Assembly (NCBI GenBank): GCA_023382535.1
Contig: JAHDWA010000021.1
Coordinates: forward strand, 62,001-126,000
DNA from: Anaerolineae bacterium
Lineage (GTDB): Bacteria > Chloroflexota > Anaerolineae > 4572-78 > J111
Length of the DNA stretch: 64,000 nucleotides
Direction of reading: 5' to 3'
Below are positions 50,731 to 59,668 of this stretch, piece after piece (position 1 is the first letter of the stretch; every line of letters starts with the position of its first letter). A program made the position numbers and the translations under genes. The notes beneath the pieces were generated by a model. It did not search any database and had not been told where the DNA came from. It saw nothing but the letters and a program-made list of their open reading frames with translations.

Positions 50731-51867
50731 ATGGACTTTCATTTCAGCGAAGAGCAAGAGATGTTTCGCCGCGCAGTGGCCGATTTTGTGGATAAGGAGG
50801 TCATTCCGGCGGCCGCGAGCCTGGACGAGCGGGAGGAGTTCCCCTGGGGACTTTTTCGGCAGATTGCCGGGCTGGGTTGGCTGGGCCTGCGCTATCCCGA
50901 AGCCTACGGTGGCAGCGGGGCCGACGCCATCACCTTCAATCTGATGTGCGAAGAGTTGGCCCGCGGTTCCCTGGCCCTGGCGGCCACGGTTGCTATGCAA
51001 GCTCTGATGGGCACGGATTTCATCTACCGTTTTGGCAGCGAGGAACAGAAACAGCGGCTGCTGATCCCGGCCCTAGCCGGAGAAAAAATCGGCGGCATCT
51101 GTATGACCGAGCCGGGAGCTGGCTCCGACCTAGGCGCAATTCGCACCACGGCGGTACGTGAGGGCGCAGGCTATCGGCTCAGCGGGACCAAGATGTGGAT
51201 CACCAGCGCCACCGTGGCCAACTTCTTCACCGTTGCTGCCAAAACCAAACCCGACGCCGGCTTTAAAGGGGTAGATTTGTTCCTGGTGGAGACCGACCGG
51301 GCAGGCGTCCGAGTGGGTCGGCAGATCAAAAAGTTGGGCACGCGGGCTTCGGAAACGTCGGAAGTGGTGCTGGAGGATGTCTGGATACCGCCTGAAAACC
51401 TGCTGGGCGAGCAGGAAGGGCAGGGCATGCGGCTGCTGCGCGGTATTCTCGATCAAATCCGGGTGATGACCGGAGCTTTGAGTATCGGCCTGGCGCGGGC
51501 GGCGCTAGACAGTTCGGTGCGTTATGCCCAGGACCGGGAAGCCTTTGGCCAGCCGATTATCAAATTTCAGGCCATCCAGCATAAATTGGCCGAGATGGCC
51601 ACCCGGCTGGAAGCGTCCCGGATGCTGGTCTATCGGGCGGCGTGGTTGATTGACCAGGGCCAGCCGGACACCAAAATTTCGGCCATGGCCAAACTGTTTG
51701 CCTCGGAGATGGCCAATTACGTGGCCGACGAAGCCACCCGCATCTTTGGCGCATACGGCTTTGCCATGGAGTTTGATGCGCAGCGCTACTTCCGCGACGC
51801 TCGCTTTCTGCTGTACGGCGGCGGCACCTCAGAGATTTTGAAGAATATAATTGCGAGGGAGTTATAG
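50731..51867 (+). CDS. Acyl-CoA dehydrogenase family protein, copy 2
   Basis: 378 residues with the flavin/substrate motif MTEPGAGSDLGAIRTTA and the standard three-part fold. The C-terminal motif reads LYGGGTSEILKNIIAREL, where the usual catalytic glutamate of YEGTSEIQ is replaced by Gly. The alternative isovaleryl-CoA-type glutamate also seems absent (LDQIRVM). It may use another base, as alicyclic-ring acyl-CoA dehydrogenases do with Asp. It precedes the mutase genes. AGGAG precedes the ATG. Confidence 0.88.
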   Translation: MDFHFSEEQEMFRRAVADFVDKEVIPAAASLDEREEFPWGLFRQIAGLGWLGLRYPEAYGGSGADAITFNLMCEELARGSLALAATVAMQALMGTDFIYRFGSEEQKQRLLIPALAGEKIGGICMTEPGAGSDLGAIRTTAVREGAGYRLSGTKMWITSATVANFFTVAAKTKPDAGFKGVDLFLVETDRAGVRVGRQIKKLGTRASETSEVVLEDVWIPPENLLGEQEGQGMRLLRGILDQIRVMTGALSIGLARAALDSSVRYAQDREAFGQPIIKFQAIQHKLAEMATRLEASRMLVYRAAWLIDQGQPDTKISAMAKLFASEMANYVADEATRIFGAYGFAMEFDAQRYFRDARFLLYGGGTSEILKNIIAREL

Positions 51868-51879
51868 CTGTCAAAAAGT

Positions 51880-51931
51880 ATTGACGTGTTACGTCTTGCG
51901 TAAAATTAACGAAAGACGCAGCACGCAAGAC
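51880..51931. repeat. CGTCTTGCGT/ACGCAAGACG dyad
   Basis: Perfect 10-base inverted arms in the gap before the B12-binding subunit, related to the dyad at 5581-5609. Confidence 0.5.
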
Positions 51932-51980
51932 GAATCGGTAATTGTGCTTCTTGGCAGGTTTTCAATTCAAGGAGAAACCC

Positions 51981-52391
51981 ATGATCCAACAACGTCCACT
52001 GCGGGTTCTGATTGGTAAACCGGGGCTGGATGGGCACGATAAAGGGGCCAAAGTGGTCGCTCATGCCCTGCGCGACGCCGGTTGTGAGGTTATCTACACC
52101 GGGCTGCACAAAACCATTGACCAAATTGTTGAAGCGGCCTTGCAGGAGGATGTGGATATCATCGGGCTGTCCATGCTGTCAGGGGCGCACCTGGAGCTGA
52201 CCGAGAAGCTGATACACCGTTTGCGGGAAGAGGGACTGCATGATGTAGTGGTGCTGGTCGGCGGCAACATCCCCCACCGAGACCGCCCTCGGCTGCTCGA
52301 ATTAGGCGCGAGCGCGGTTTTTCCTACCGCTTCGCCGCTGGATGAGATTATCACGTTTGTGCAAAGTGTGGCATCTTTCAGTAATCAGTAA
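51981..52391 (+). CDS. Methylmalonyl-CoA mutase, B12-binding small subunit
   Basis: 136 residues. The cobalamin motif starts RVLIGKPGLDGHDKGAKVVA (DxHxxG with the cobalt-ligating His) and continues IGLSMLSGAHLEL and VGGNIP. It supplies the adenosylcobalamin for the large subunit encoded downstream; split mutases of this kind are common in archaea and Chloroflexota. The start at 51981 follows AAGGAG; an in-frame TTG at 51942 is less likely. Confidence 0.92.
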   Translation: MIQQRPLRVLIGKPGLDGHDKGAKVVAHALRDAGCEVIYTGLHKTIDQIVEAALQEDVDIIGLSMLSGAHLELTEKLIHRLREEGLHDVVVLVGGNIPHRDRPRLLELGASAVFPTASPLDEIITFVQSVASFSNQ

Positions 52392-52456
52392 CCAGTAATC
52401 AGTAGTCAGACTGGTTACTGGTTACTGATCGCTGGTCAATGGTTACTGATCACTGG
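52380..52456. repeat. CAGTAATCAGTAACCAGT dyad between mutase genes
   Basis: AGTAATCAGTAACCAGTAATCAGTAG units and the inverted CTGGTTACTGGTTACTGATCG units form a long hairpin, separating the two mutase subunit genes. Confidence 0.65.
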
Positions 52457-52473
52457 TATTCGAGGAGATAAAA

Positions 52474-54093
52474 ATGGCTATCCATGAAAACGAGTTACGC
52501 CCGGTCATCCTGGAATCGGGGATTGAAGTCAAGCCCGTTTACGGCCCGGAAGATATTGCCGGCCTCGACCTGGAGCAGACAATCGGCCAGCCGGGGGAGT
52601 ATCCCTTTACGCGGGGCATCCACCGCCACATGTACCGCGCCCGACCCTGGACCATGCGCCAGTACACTGGCTTTGGCAGCCCTGATGAAACCAACCGGCG
52701 CTTCCATTTTTTGATCGAGCACGGCCAAAATGCCCTCAACGTGGCCTTTGACCTGCCCACCCAAATGGGGTTGGATTCGGATGACCCGCTGGCCGAAGGG
52801 GAGGTGGGGCGGGTGGGGATGGCGGTGGATACTCTGCGCGACATGGAGGTGGCCTTCAAAGATATTCCCATTGACCAGATTAGCGTCTCGCTGACCGTCA
52901 ATGCGGTCACGCCGGTCATCCTAGCCATGTACCTGAGCATGGCCGAGAAGTACGGCATGCCGCGCGGGCAGGTTCGCGGCACCACCCAGAACGATATACT
53001 CAAGGAGTACATTGGCCGGGGGGCCTGGATTTTCCCTGTCGAGCCGTCGCTGCGGCTGACCGGGGATACAATGGAGTTTTGCGCCAAAGAAGCGCCGCAC
53101 TATTATCCGGTCAGCGTTTGCGGCTATCACATTCGCGAGTCGGGAGCCACCCCGGCCCAGGAAATTGCCTATGCTTACGGCATCGCCAAAGCTTATATTC
53201 AAGAAGTCATCGGGCGGGGTCTGGGGGTGGATGATTTTGCCGGACGAATTTCGTTTAATTTTAACATCTACGGCAACCTGTGGGAGCAGGTGGCCAAGTT
53301 TCGCGCCGCCCGCCGTTTGTGGGCGCGGCTGATGAAGGAAGAGTTTGGAGCCAAAAAAGCAAGCACCATGCAGATGAAGATGATCGCCGGGGGCGGCGGC
53401 AGCGGCCTGACCATCGAGGAACCGGAGAACAATATTGTCCGTGGGGCTTATTACGCCCTTATTGCCGCCCTGAGCGGGACACAAACCAGCGCCCTATGTT
53501 GTTATGATGAAGCCTATACCATTCCAACTCCCAAGGCGCAGCTCATTTCCCTGCGCACCATGCAAATCCTGGCCGAGGAGATCGGCCTGTCCGACACGGT
53601 AGACCCGCTGGCCGGCTCGTACTACATTGAACGGCTGACCGCCGAGATGGAGCAGCGCATTGTGGTTGAGATGCGCCAGGTTGACCAGGAGTGGGGCGGC
53701 ATTGTGCAGGCGGTCAGTGCGGGGTTGATCCAGCAAAAGGTAGCCCGCCAGGCTTACGAATACGAGCGCAAGTTGCAGCGCGGCGAGATTGTCAAAGTGG
53801 GCGTCAACAAGTATCGGGTGGAGGAGAACGACGAGAAACCCCCGGAGGTTGAACTTCACCCCTACCGCACTGAAGCCAGGGACGAACAATTGCAACGGCT
53901 GGCCCAGGTCAAGCAAGCCCGCAATGCGGTTGAAGTGGAGGCCGCTCTGAACGAAGTGCGCGACGTGTGCCGGCGGAAACAGAACGTAATGCCGGCCATG
54001 ATGCGGGCCGTGCAGACATATTGCACTCTGGGAGAAATCATCGAAGTGATGAAGCAAGTACTGGGTGAGTTTAAGGAGCCAGTGCGGTTTTAA
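52474..54093 (+). CDS. Methylmalonyl-CoA mutase, large (catalytic) subunit
   Basis: 539 residues of the acyl-CoA mutase TIM barrel without a B12 domain. Residues diagnostic for a dicarboxylyl-CoA substrate are in place: Tyr64 in RQYTGFGS, Gln172 and Arg182 in TQNDILKEYIGR, and His219 in CGYHIRESG. They match Tyr89, Gln197, Arg207 and His244 of the Propionibacterium enzyme. Isobutyryl-CoA mutases replace the Tyr/Arg pair, so methylmalonyl-CoA/succinyl-CoA interconversion is favoured. GAGGAG precedes the ATG. The 3' end converges on the MFS gene with a 7-base gap. Confidence 0.92.
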   Translation: MAIHENELRPVILESGIEVKPVYGPEDIAGLDLEQTIGQPGEYPFTRGIHRHMYRARPWTMRQYTGFGSPDETNRRFHFLIEHGQNALNVAFDLPTQMGLDSDDPLAEGEVGRVGMAVDTLRDMEVAFKDIPIDQISVSLTVNAVTPVILAMYLSMAEKYGMPRGQVRGTTQNDILKEYIGRGAWIFPVEPSLRLTGDTMEFCAKEAPHYYPVSVCGYHIRESGATPAQEIAYAYGIAKAYIQEVIGRGLGVDDFAGRISFNFNIYGNLWEQVAKFRAARRLWARLMKEEFGAKKASTMQMKMIAGGGGSGLTIEEPENNIVRGAYYALIAALSGTQTSALCCYDEAYTIPTPKAQLISLRTMQILAEEIGLSDTVDPLAGSYYIERLTAEMEQRIVVEMRQVDQEWGGIVQAVSAGLIQQKVARQAYEYERKLQRGEIVKVGVNKYRVEENDEKPPEVELHPYRTEARDEQLQRLAQVKQARNAVEVEAALNEVRDVCRRKQNVMPAMMRAVQTYCTLGEIIEVMKQVLGEFKEPVRF

Positions 54094-54100
54094 CAGCTCC

Positions 54101-55369
54101 CTATCCTTTGCCCACCGTGGAGGCCGGGCGCAGCATGGATGCACCCAGAGCACCCAAAAGCGATACCGCGGCAGCCAGCAAGAAGGCCGGGGCGAAAGAG
54201 CCGGCGGCGTCGGCGATAGCCCCGGCCAGGCTGGGGCCAATGGCCTGCCCGCTGCCAAAGAAGAGGGTCAGGAACCCCAGTGCCGCCGGGGCCAGCCGGG
54301 GGCCGAGAACATCGCCGCAGGTCGCGGCCATGATTGCCGGGATACTCCAGGCCGTCAAACCGAATAAAATCGCCGAAAGGGTAAATCCAGGCGGAGCCGG
54401 CCAGAGAGCAAACAGGCCAAAAGCTACGACATGGATCAGGTAGACCATCATTAAGGCCGGTTTGCGCCCGATCCTGTCGGAGATTGTACCCCAGATCAAC
54501 CCGCACAGCAGGCTGAACCAACCCATCAGCATAAACAATCCTCCGGCGGCGGCGGGACTATAGCCCCCTTCGGTCACCAGAAATTTGGTAAAAAAGGTCA
54601 TGTAAATGATGTAGGCCAGGCCAAAGGCGGCATAAACCAGGCCTAGATGCCATACCGTCGCCGCTCGATAGACCCGCCCCCATTCCAGCGTCTCAGCCGG
54701 GGCAGGACCAGCCTGGGGAGGGTTAAGCTGGACCGCCTCGTTCTCACCCAGGGGAGACAAGCCTTTCTCAGCGGGCCGGTTTCGCAAAAATAAGAAGTTG
54801 CCGACAGCCAGCAGCAACGTGATCCCGCCAAAAATGAACCAGCAGACCCGCCAGCCGTTCTCTCCATAAGCCGCCAGGAGGGGTGGGACAACCGGGCCCA
54901 CAAAGATCAAGGCCAGCGATGAACCGGCTACGGCAATGCCGGCCGCTAGGCCCCGCTGCCGGGAGGCAAACCAGGCTGCCAGCAAGCCCATCACGGGCAC
55001 GTTGCTAGCGCCGCTGCCAATGCCCGTCAGCACCCTCCATACTAACACCGGCAGAAAGCCAGCGGCCAGACCGGTCAGCAGCATGCCTATCCCGGCCAGG
55101 GCCAGGCCGGCGGTGATTACCCGGCGCGGGCCAAATCGCGCCGCCAGCGCCCCGCCGATGACCGATAGGGCCGTATAGCCAATCAGATTCGAAGTAGCTA
55201 ACATGCCGGCCTGGGTGTTGTCCATCCCCAGGCTTGTCTGCATGGCCGGCAGCACCACCGTGTAGCCAAACCGGGCCAGGCCCAGTGAACCAAATACAAC
55301 CAGCGTGCTGATGACCAGCACCACCCAGGCATAATGGAGACGCGGCGTAGACAGCGTCTCAATCTTCAT
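54101..55369 (-). CDS. MFS transporter
   Basis: 422 residues, about twelve hydrophobic segments, with the inter-helix 2-3 motif GGALAARFGPRRV. It resembles oxalate/formate or monocarboxylate transporters (YAWVVLVISTLVVFGSLGLARFGYTVVLP at the N-terminus). It may import or export an organic acid of the pathway. The start at 55369 follows GGAGG on the minus strand; an earlier in-frame ATG lacks such a site. Divergent from the next gene, with an 88-base shared promoter region. Confidence 0.87.
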   Translation of the reverse strand: MKIETLSTPRLHYAWVVLVISTLVVFGSLGLARFGYTVVLPAMQTSLGMDNTQAGMLATSNLIGYTALSVIGGALAARFGPRRVITAGLALAGIGMLLTGLAAGFLPVLVWRVLTGIGSGASNVPVMGLLAAWFASRQRGLAAGIAVAGSSLALIFVGPVVPPLLAAYGENGWRVCWFIFGGITLLLAVGNFLFLRNRPAEKGLSPLGENEAVQLNPPQAGPAPAETLEWGRVYRAATVWHLGLVYAAFGLAYIIYMTFFTKFLVTEGGYSPAAAGGLFMLMGWFSLLCGLIWGTISDRIGRKPALMMVYLIHVVAFGLFALWPAPPGFTLSAILFGLTAWSIPAIMAATCGDVLGPRLAPAALGFLTLFFGSGQAIGPSLAGAIADAAGSFAPAFLLAAAVSLLGALGASMLRPASTVGKG

Positions 55370-55457
55370 CGGATTTTTCCTCCATTTAAAACAGGCGCGG
55401 GTCAAATTTTTGGTATCAGCCAGGTTCGATTAAAATTCCCCAGCGAGGTCAAGACTA

Positions 55458-56168
55458 ATGGAAGATATATTGGCCAGCAGCAGTTGGCGACACTACTTAC
55501 AACCCACTCAATTTATTGACAGCGATGTAGCCGAGGTGATCGAATTTGCCCGGTCGAGTGTGGGCGCAGCCAAAACAGAGATCGAACAAGGGGTTAAGCT
55601 CTATTACGCTGTCCGCGATGGGGTTCGTTACAGTCCTTACGGCATCACGTTTGAGCCGGTCAGGTTCAAAGCCAGTTGGCTGCTGCGCGAACAAGTGGGT
55701 TTTTGCATCCAGAAAGCGGTTCTCCTGGCCGCTGCCGCGCGAGCAATTGGGATTCCTAGCCGGCTGGGCTTTGCCGATGTGCGCAATCATCTGGCGACGC
55801 CCCGCCTCATCGAGTTGATGCGCACCGACGCCTTCATCTATCATGGCTACACCGAGCTGTATCTGGCGGGCCGCTGGGTCAAAGCCACGCCGGCCTTCAA
55901 CCTCTCTTTGTGTGAACGGTTCAAGGTCCAACCGTTGGAGTTTGACGGGCGCATCGATTCGATCTTTCACCCGTTTGACCAGTTGGGCAACAAACACATG
56001 GAGTACCTGCGCGATCACGGCCAGTTTGCCGACTTACCCTTCGAGCGCATGGTTCGCGCCTTTGAAACCGGCTACCCCCATCTCTACGGACCGGCTGGCC
56101 CCGGCTGGCCCAGCAAAGGCGACTTTGAGCGCGAGGTTGCTCAGTTCTCCAAAACCAGTAGACCATAA
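55458..56168 (+). CDS. Transglutaminase-like superfamily protein
   Basis: 236 residues. The papain-like triad is suggested by VGFCIQKAVLLAAAARAIGIPSR (Cys), YHGYTELYLAGRWV (His) and KATPAFN. The usual Asp of the triad is not obvious in the last segment. Members can be peptidases or amidases. No membrane segment or signal peptide is evident. GAGGT precedes the ATG. Its link with the aromatic genes is unclear. Confidence 0.75.
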   Translation: MEDILASSSWRHYLQPTQFIDSDVAEVIEFARSSVGAAKTEIEQGVKLYYAVRDGVRYSPYGITFEPVRFKASWLLREQVGFCIQKAVLLAAAARAIGIPSRLGFADVRNHLATPRLIELMRTDAFIYHGYTELYLAGRWVKATPAFNLSLCERFKVQPLEFDGRIDSIFHPFDQLGNKHMEYLRDHGQFADLPFERMVRAFETGYPHLYGPAGPGWPSKGDFEREVAQFSKTSRP

Positions 56169-56223
56169 ACAGCATCCTTCGATACGGGCTTACGTCCTAC
56201 TCAAGGGTGCTGCGATTTGTTAA

Positions 56224-56245
56224 AAATCCAAAATCCAAAATCGGC
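56224..56245. repeat. Short heptad repeat between convergent genes
   Basis: AAATCCAAAATCCAAAATCGG at the end of the leftward etf/bcr operon. Confidence 0.65.
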
Positions 56246-57235
56246 TCATTTGCCTAACCGCTTCTTAGCCTCCTCGATCAGCGCCGGAATATAGTGGAAC
56301 AGATTGCCGACAATCCCATAGTGGGCGTACCTGAAGATGGGCGCTTCCGGGTCTTTGTTGATGGCGACAATCACTTTAGAAGTTTTCATCCCCGATAGGT
56401 GCTGGATCGCCCCGGAGATACCGCAGGCGATATAGAGATCAGGCTGGACAGTTTTACCGGTCTGCCCGATCTGGTGCTCGTAAGACACCCAGCCGGCGTC
56501 AACCGCAGCCCGGCTGGCCCCCAGCGCCCCGCCCATGACCTCGGCCAATGCCTGGATGGGCGCAAATCCTTCCGGTCCGCCAACCCCTCGGCCCCCCGAC
56601 ACAATAACCTTCGCCTCGGTCAGGTTAACCCGGCTGTCTGCGGCAGCAAAGCCCTCGATTTTGACCGCGATCTCCGCTTCCGTCAACACAGAGGCAACGG
56701 CCACAACCTCGCCGGTGCGAGTCGGGTCTAAGGCTGGCATTGGAAAGGCCCTGCCGCGCAGGGTCGCCATGTGGGGCTGGGCCGGGCCGAACGCCACACT
56801 GGCCGTCAGACTGCCGGCCAGTATCGGACGGGTAGCGACCAGGCAGCCATTCTCTACCCTCAAATCGGTGCAATCCGACGCCAGCCCCACCCCTAACGTA
56901 GCAGCGACATACGGGGCCAGTTCCAGGCCGGTGTTGGTCGCGCCAAGTAAGAGTGCTGCCGGTTGGCGTTCCTGGGCCAATTGGGTCAGCAGGGCAGCGT
57001 ACGGCTCCAGGCGAAACTGTTTTAAGGAGGCGTCGTCGGCGACCAAAGCCTGGTCTGCGCCGTACTGAATCGCCTGCTCCGCCAGGTAGCTCACCTGCTC
57101 TCCCAACACAACCGCCACCAGTTGGCCGCCCAGTTGATCGGCTACATAACGACCTGCACTCAGGGTTTCCCAGGACACTGTAGCAGCCTGGCCGTCGTGC
57201 TGTTCAATCCAGACAAAGACGGACTGGTCTGACAT
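56246..57235 (-). CDS. etfA: Electron transfer flavoprotein, alpha subunit
   Basis: 329 residues. The N-terminal half is the AANH-like domain. The C-terminal FAD domain carries [38 protein letters not shown] and [19 protein letters not shown], all standard EtfA features. With EtfB it accepts electrons from acyl-CoA dehydrogenases. It is the last gene of the leftward operon that begins with benzoyl-CoA reductase subunits. Confidence 0.95.
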   Translation of the reverse strand: MSDQSVFVWIEQHDGQAATVSWETLSAGRYVADQLGGQLVAVVLGEQVSYLAEQAIQYGADQALVADDASLKQFRLEPYAALLTQLAQERQPAALLLGATNTGLELAPYVAATLGVGLASDCTDLRVENGCLVATRPILAGSLTASVAFGPAQPHMATLRGRAFPMPALDPTRTGEVVAVASVLTEAEIAVKIEGFAAADSRVNLTEAKVIVSGGRGVGGPEGFAPIQALAEVMGGALGASRAAVDAGWVSYEHQIGQTGKTVQPDLYIACGISGAIQHLSGMKTSKVIVAINKDPEAPIFRYAHYGIVGNLFHYIPALIEEAKKRLGK

Positions 57236-57344
57236 AATGATTTCACCCCAATTTGCTCAGAAAAGTTAGTAACACAGGGTAGCAGGTCGCAAGGTTGCAG
57301 GTTGCAAAAGTAATTACTTGCTACCTGGCGACTCTGCACCCTCT

Positions 57345-58139
57345 TTATATTACTTTTTGGGCCACCAACTTATCCAGCAGAGTTTTTGCTGCCTCTGCCG
57401 GGACGCCACTAATTACCTCAGCGCCGCCCTTCCTGGTTGGGGGCAAGCTGACCCTGGTCCATCTGACCTGTGCCCCGGTTGCCCCGACCTGATCGCCCAG
57501 CAAATTCAGTTCGGCTAGACCCCAGGTGGGGATGGTGGCTTTGGCCGCTCGGCGAATGCCCATAAAACTGGGATAGCGCGGTTGGTTGATTTCCTGAACC
57601 ACTGTCATCATGATCGGCAGCCGGCTGCTCACTATCTCATGGCCGTCGTCTACCAGCCGGACAGCGGTTATTGTTCTGGCCGCCGGATCAACTGCTTTGA
57701 GAGCGGCTACGTAGGCAAGCTGCGGAAGTCTTAACAGCGCGGCTACCTGCCCGGCGGTGGCCGCGTTGTGGCTGTCAATCGCCATACAGCCGGCAATGAT
57801 TAGATCAAACTCACCCATCTTTTTGATGGCCGCAGCCAGAGCGCGGGCCGTGGCCAGGCTGTCGCTGCCCTCAAAAGCGGGGTCAGACAGCAGGATAGCT
57901 TCGTCGGCGCCCATGGCCAGCCCCGTCTTCAAAGCTTCGACGGCTTCAGGTTTGCCCAGCGATAAGAGGGCCACTGTGCCGCCGTGCGCTTCTTTGAGCT
58001 GCAAGCCGGTTTCAAGAGCATATTCATCCCAGGGATTGACGATGCGCGGCCCGCCCTCGGCCATCAGTTTTAGACCATCCATCAGAATGGATAGTTGGGC
58101 CGTATCGGGAACCTGTTTAACCAGGACAATGATTTTCAT
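57345..58139 (-). CDS. etfB: Electron transfer flavoprotein, beta subunit
   Basis: 264 residues beginning KIIVLVKQVPDTAQ, with NPWDEYALETGLQLKE and DGHEIVSSRLPIMMTV, typical of EtfB. GAGGAG precedes the ATG. A 109-base gap with a GTAGCAGGTCGCAAGGTTGC repeat separates it from etfA. I did not see features that would prove a bifurcating type. Confidence 0.94.
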   Translation of the reverse strand: MKIIVLVKQVPDTAQLSILMDGLKLMAEGGPRIVNPWDEYALETGLQLKEAHGGTVALLSLGKPEAVEALKTGLAMGADEAILLSDPAFEGSDSLATARALAAAIKKMGEFDLIIAGCMAIDSHNAATAGQVAALLRLPQLAYVAALKAVDPAARTITAVRLVDDGHEIVSSRLPIMMTVVQEINQPRYPSFMGIRRAAKATIPTWGLAELNLLGDQVGATGAQVRWTRVSLPPTRKGGAEVISGVPAEAAKTLLDKLVAQKVI

Positions 58140-58169
58140 TTGGCGCTCCTCATAAATACCGCCACCCCA

Positions 58170-58571
58170 TTACTCCAGGGCCGCCACCCCTTCCAGTTCG
58201 ATGAGATTCCCCTCTCGGAAAAAGGCCGAGACCTCGAACAAGGCCATCGTGGGGTAGTGGTTGCCAAAATAGGCGCAAAAGACCCGGCCCAGGGGCTTCA
58301 GGTTAGCCACGTAAGAGTCACGGTCACGGACAAAAACATTGAGTTTAACTATATCTTGGGTGGTACCGCCGGCCTCTTCAACCACTGCTTTGAGGTTTCG
58401 CAGGACCTGCTCAAATTGGGCCACCAAATCGCCCGGGGCAACAATATTGCCGTCGGCGTCGCTGGCATCCTGTCCGGCCAGAAAGAGCAGCCGCCTGCCG
58501 GTGACCAGGATACCGTGATTGAAGCCTCTAGGGGCTGGTAAAGAGCGTGGATTAATGAGAGTGAGCGACAT
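58170..58571 (-). CDS. RidA/YjgF/UK114 family protein
   Basis: 133 residues with the RidA core FLAGQDASDADGNIVAPGDLVAQFEQVLRNL and KLNVFVRDRDSYV. Classical RidA hydrolyses reactive imines. The conserved Arg of that activity (in VARLP) is not apparent in LFEVSAFFREGN, so this may be a non-deaminase member. Members with CoA-pathway roles occur in aromatic gene clusters. It lies 4 bases from the ADH gene in one operon. Confidence 0.85.
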   Translation of the reverse strand: MSLTLINPRSLPAPRGFNHGILVTGRRLLFLAGQDASDADGNIVAPGDLVAQFEQVLRNLKAVVEEAGGTTQDIVKLNVFVRDRDSYVANLKPLGRVFCAYFGNHYPTMALFEVSAFFREGNLIELEGVAALE

Positions 58572-58575
58572 TATT

Positions 58576-59601
58576 TTACTCCATCACTACCACCGAGCGA
58601 ATGCCCTCGCCCCGGCGCAGGGTGTCAAAAGCCTCATTGATTTGAGCCAACGGGAAGTGGGCGGTGACGAGTTCCTTCACTTTAATTTTGCCGGTCCGGG
58701 CCAGCTCGATCACCTTGGGGTATTCCGAGGCCGGGCAGCCCAGCGAGCCGACAATTTCCATCTCTCGATACATGGTCCGGCCGCTGTTGAGCGTCATCGG
58801 TTTGCTGCTGTAGCCGACCAGCACCAGCCGTCCACCGTTGCGGGTGCTGGCAAAGGCGGCTTCCTGAGTGATCGGCAGGCCAATGGCCTCGAAGGCCACA
58901 TCCACCCCGCCGCCGCTGAGTTTGCGGATTTCTTTGTCCACCCGCTCCACCTGACTGGAGTTGACCGTAGCGACCGCGCCCAACTGTTTGGCCCACTCCA
59001 ATTTTTGCTCCAGCAAATCTACAGCAATAACCTGTCCTCCGGCAGCGGCAGCCATCTGTACCACATTTAAACCAATCCCACCGCAGCCAAAAACAGCCAC
59101 CACATCGCCCGGCTTGACTCGCCCCCGATTGGCGACGGCCTGGTAGGGGGTGGTGATGGCATCGGCGATGATACAACTCTCAATCAAGGGTAGCTCTGCG
59201 GGCAGAGCAAAGAGGGCGTGCTGGCTGACGACAATATATTCGGCAAAAGCGCCGTCAATATTATTGCCAAACATGACCATATTATCGCAAATATTCTCCC
59301 GGCCCCGGCGACACGCCTCGCATACACCGCAGCCGTACACCGCCGGCAGCAGCACCCGGTCGCCTTCATGCCAGCGAGTCACCCCTGCGCCCACTGCCGC
59401 CACCCAACCCGAAGCTTCGTGGCCCAGAATGAGCGGCGGCTTTTTGAAGGTGGGCACGTTGTGATCGGTATAGTGCAAATCGGTGTGGCAGACTCCGCAG
59501 GCAGCTACTTTGACCAAGACCTCACCCGCTCCCGGCCGCGGGGTAGAGATCTCTTCTATTTTGAATGGCTGACCAGGACCGTAGAACATAGCGGCTTTCA
59601 T
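58576..59601 (-). CDS. had: Zinc alcohol dehydrogenase, probable 6-hydroxycyclohex-1-ene-1-carbonyl-CoA dehydrogenase
   Basis: 341 residues of the medium-chain zinc ADH family. Catalytic zinc ligands are in [11 protein letters not shown] and LGHEASG, structural zinc in [16 protein letters not shown], and the NAD motif is [13 protein letters not shown]. In the benzoyl-CoA pathway Had oxidises the hydroxylated cyclohexene-CoA made by Dch. Placement next to a dienoyl-CoA hydratase and benzoyl-CoA reductase subunits supports that role, but ADH sequences alone do not prove substrate. GGAGG precedes the ATG. Confidence 0.78.
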   Translation of the reverse strand: MKAAMFYGPGQPFKIEEISTPRPGAGEVLVKVAACGVCHTDLHYTDHNVPTFKKPPLILGHEASGWVAAVGAGVTRWHEGDRVLLPAVYGCGVCEACRRGRENICDNMVMFGNNIDGAFAEYIVVSQHALFALPAELPLIESCIIADAITTPYQAVANRGRVKPGDVVAVFGCGGIGLNVVQMAAAAGGQVIAVDLLEQKLEWAKQLGAVATVNSSQVERVDKEIRKLSGGGVDVAFEAIGLPITQEAAFASTRNGGRLVLVGYSSKPMTLNSGRTMYREMEIVGSLGCPASEYPKVIELARTGKIKVKELVTAHFPLAQINEAFDTLRRGEGIRSVVVME

Positions 59602-59639
59602 AACATTTACCTCCAGTCAATTTTGGACAGGAACTAAAA

Positions 59640-59668
59640 TCAATCGTAAATCACAAATCCAAAATCTA
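59640..59668. repeat. Short heptad repeat between dch and had
   Basis: ATCGTAAATCACAAATCCAAAATC in the intergenic gap, overlapping the hydratase stop region. Confidence 0.55.
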
